A DNA stretch of 14,840 bases from an uncultured Saprospiraceae bacterium (GTDB lineage Bacteria > Bacteroidota > Bacteroidia > Chitinophagales > Saprospiraceae), in assembly GCA_937952155.1 (NCBI GenBank), contig CALFYH010000077.1:1-14840 (forward strand). Reading direction: 5' to 3'. The notes beneath the pieces are model-generated. The model had not been told where the DNA came from and did not search any database. It saw only the letters and a list, made by a program, of their open reading frames with translations. Positions 13,449-14,840 of this stretch are shown in pieces (positions within the stretch are counted from its first letter, which is position 1; every line of letters begins with the position of its first letter). The position numbers and the translations under genes were made by a program.

Positions 13449-14717
13449 ATGGATCAGGTGGTACATCAATTAATAAAGGAAGAACTTCAGCGACAAAGAG
13501 AAGGAATTGAACTTATAGCTTCCGAAAATTTCACTTCTCAAGACGTTCTAAACGCTTTGGGAAGCTGCCTGACCAATAAATACGCTGAAGGTTATCCTGG
13601 CAAAAGATATTATGGCGGATGCGAAGTAGTGGACAAAGTAGAACAGCTTGCTATCGACAGACTTTGTCAGCTTTTTGGTGCTGAATATGCCAATGTACAA
13701 CCACATTCGGGTGCTCAAGCAAATGCGGCAGTCTTCTTGGGTGTTTTACAGCCAGGCGATCCTATTTTAGGTTTTGATCTATCTCATGGCGGACACTTGT
13801 CACATGGATCACCAGTCAATTTTTCCGGAAAAGTATATCAAGCCAATTTTTATGGTGTCGAAGAAGAGACAGGTCGAGTAGATATGGACAAGGTAGCTAT
13901 TAAAGCCAGAGAAGTAAAACCAAAACTAATCATATGTGGTGCTTCAGCGTATTCGAGAGATTGGGATTACAAAAGATTCAGAGAAATAGCAGATGAAGTA
14001 GGTGCAATCCTTATGGCTGATATAGCACATCCGGCCGGTCTTATAGCTACTGGATTGCTAAATAATCCTTTGCCACATTGCCACATCGTAACGTCCACGA
14101 CACATAAGACACTAAGAGGACCACGAGGTGGAATTATTATGATGGGTAAAGATTTTGAAAATCCTTGGGGCAGAACCACCAAAAAAGGAGAACCGATCAT
14201 GATGTCCACAGTACTAAATAGTGCGGTATTCCCAGGTATGCAAGGTGGACCATTAGAACACGCCATTGCTGCCAAAGCCATTGCATTTGGCGAGGCATTG
14301 CAACCAGCTTTCAAAGTTTATGGACAACAAGTCATTGCAAATGCACACGCAATGGCAAATGCTTTTATCGCCAAAGGTTACAAGATCATTTCAGGCGGTA
14401 CCGACAATCACATGATGTTGATTGATCTCAGACAAAAATCTCCAGATGTCTCGGGCAAAGATGCTGAAAATGCGTTGGTAGCAGCACACATCACAATCAA
14501 CAAAAACATGGTTCCTTTTGATAGCCGAACAGCTTTACATACTTCGGGGATCAGAGTAGGAACAGCTGCTGTCACAAGCCGTGGATTTAAAGAACATCAT
14601 TGTGAGCAAGTAGTAGAATGGATGGATGCTGCTATTATGAATAGAGAAAATGAATCTATTATAAAAGAAATAAGACAAAAAGTCACAGGATTTATGGGTG
14701 ATTTTCCTTTGTACTAG
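13449..14717 (+). CDS. glyA: Serine hydroxymethyltransferase
   Basis: A PLP-dependent enzyme converting serine and tetrahydrofolate to glycine and 5,10-methylene-tetrahydrofolate, the main source of one-carbon units; cytoplasmic. From ATG 13449 it has 422 residues, the normal family length, and opens with the typical EELQRQREGIELIASENF. Diagnostic parts are YPGKRYYGGCEVVD (49-62), LSHGGHLSHGSPVNFSG (111-127), MADIAHPAGLIA with D191, and STTHKTLRGPRGG with the PLP-binding K220. The frame is open back to ATG 13347, but the extra 34 residues do not belong to the family and contain the promoter box, so that start is rejected. It is divergent from the lipoprotein gene. No frameshift or missing key residue. 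Confidence 0.97.
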   Translation: MDQVVHQLIKEELQRQREGIELIASENFTSQDVLNALGSCLTNKYAEGYPGKRYYGGCEVVDKVEQLAIDRLCQLFGAEYANVQPHSGAQANAAVFLGVLQPGDPILGFDLSHGGHLSHGSPVNFSGKVYQANFYGVEEETGRVDMDKVAIKAREVKPKLIICGASAYSRDWDYKRFREIADEVGAILMADIAHPAGLIATGLLNNPLPHCHIVTSTTHKTLRGPRGGIIMMGKDFENPWGRTTKKGEPIMMSTVLNSAVFPGMQGGPLEHAIAAKAIAFGEALQPAFKVYGQQVIANAHAMANAFIAKGYKIISGGTDNHMMLIDLRQKSPDVSGKDAENALVAAHITINKNMVPFDSRTALHTSGIRVGTAAVTSRGFKEHHCEQVVEWMDAAIMNRENESIIKEIRQKVTGFMGDFPLY

Positions 14718-14761
14718 ATAAGTACATTTACATAATAATTAATGCATAACAAAGCAATATA

Positions 14762-14811
14762 TTGGCTTCAATTTTGGTTGTAGTCCCAGCCAAATTTTGA
14801 TTAAAAATCAA
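14762..14811 (+). terminator. Weak possible terminator region after glyA
   Basis: Two short inverted repeats lie 45-95 nt after the glyA stop: TTGGCT (14762-14767) with AGCCAA (14788-14793), and TTGATT (14797-14802) with AATCAA (14806-14811). Stems are only 6 bp and no long U-run follows, so this is a weak call. Confidence 0.25.
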
Positions 14812-14840
14812 GCAGTGCAGGGCTTTCAACTTTATTGGGA

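Overview
The window is chromosomal DNA of a Bacteroidota bacterium, probably Saprospirales-like (the class is clear, the order is a guess). Three things point there: a large secreted protein with a type IX secretion (T9SS) gliding-motility-type C-terminal domain; repeated TAnnTTTG boxes, the -7 element of the Bacteroidota primary sigma factor, ahead of genes; and A-rich leaders without Shine-Dalgarno sequences. The DNA is AT-rich, most strongly in the left third.

Bases 1-5672 look like an accessory region. A leftward gene starts at the extreme left edge. Then come degenerate CACTAAGG repeats fused to the 3' end of a broken gene, a T9SS-exported LamG protein, a second and longer broken member of the same unknown gene family, a small zinc-ribbon protein, a frameshifted C-terminal remnant of a NUDIX hydrolase, and a large nuclease-helicase fusion (DUF2075 type). 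Several breakpoints and three pseudogene pieces within 3.7 kb mark it as a site of repeated gain and loss.

Bases 5694-7306 (minus strand) hold a translationally coupled pair: a DGPF/YCII-domain protein and an ECF42-type sigma factor with a C-terminal TPR-like extension.

Bases 7541-10506 hold the most interesting structure. Two different ATPase genes lie in tandem on the plus strand, each with AAA ATPase, winged-helix and PD-(D/E)XK-like parts. Each gene is tightly framed by its own pair of direct repeats (about 90 and 73 bp), and each repeat is itself an imperfect palindrome. The upstream copy of each pair contains one or more TATATTTG promoter boxes; the downstream copy has lost them. The two repeat pairs differ in sequence but share the same layout. 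This suggests a class of single-gene cassettes, possibly with self-recognition by the encoded protein.

Bases 10522-14717 are ordinary core genome: a hotdog thioesterase, glucose-6-phosphate isomerase and an unrecognised lipoprotein on the minus strand, then divergent glyA (serine hydroxymethyltransferase) on the plus strand. The cassettes lie opposite in strand to the genes on both sides, which fits insertion into an older minus-strand gene neighbourhood. No rRNA, tRNA, CRISPR array or transposase gene was seen.
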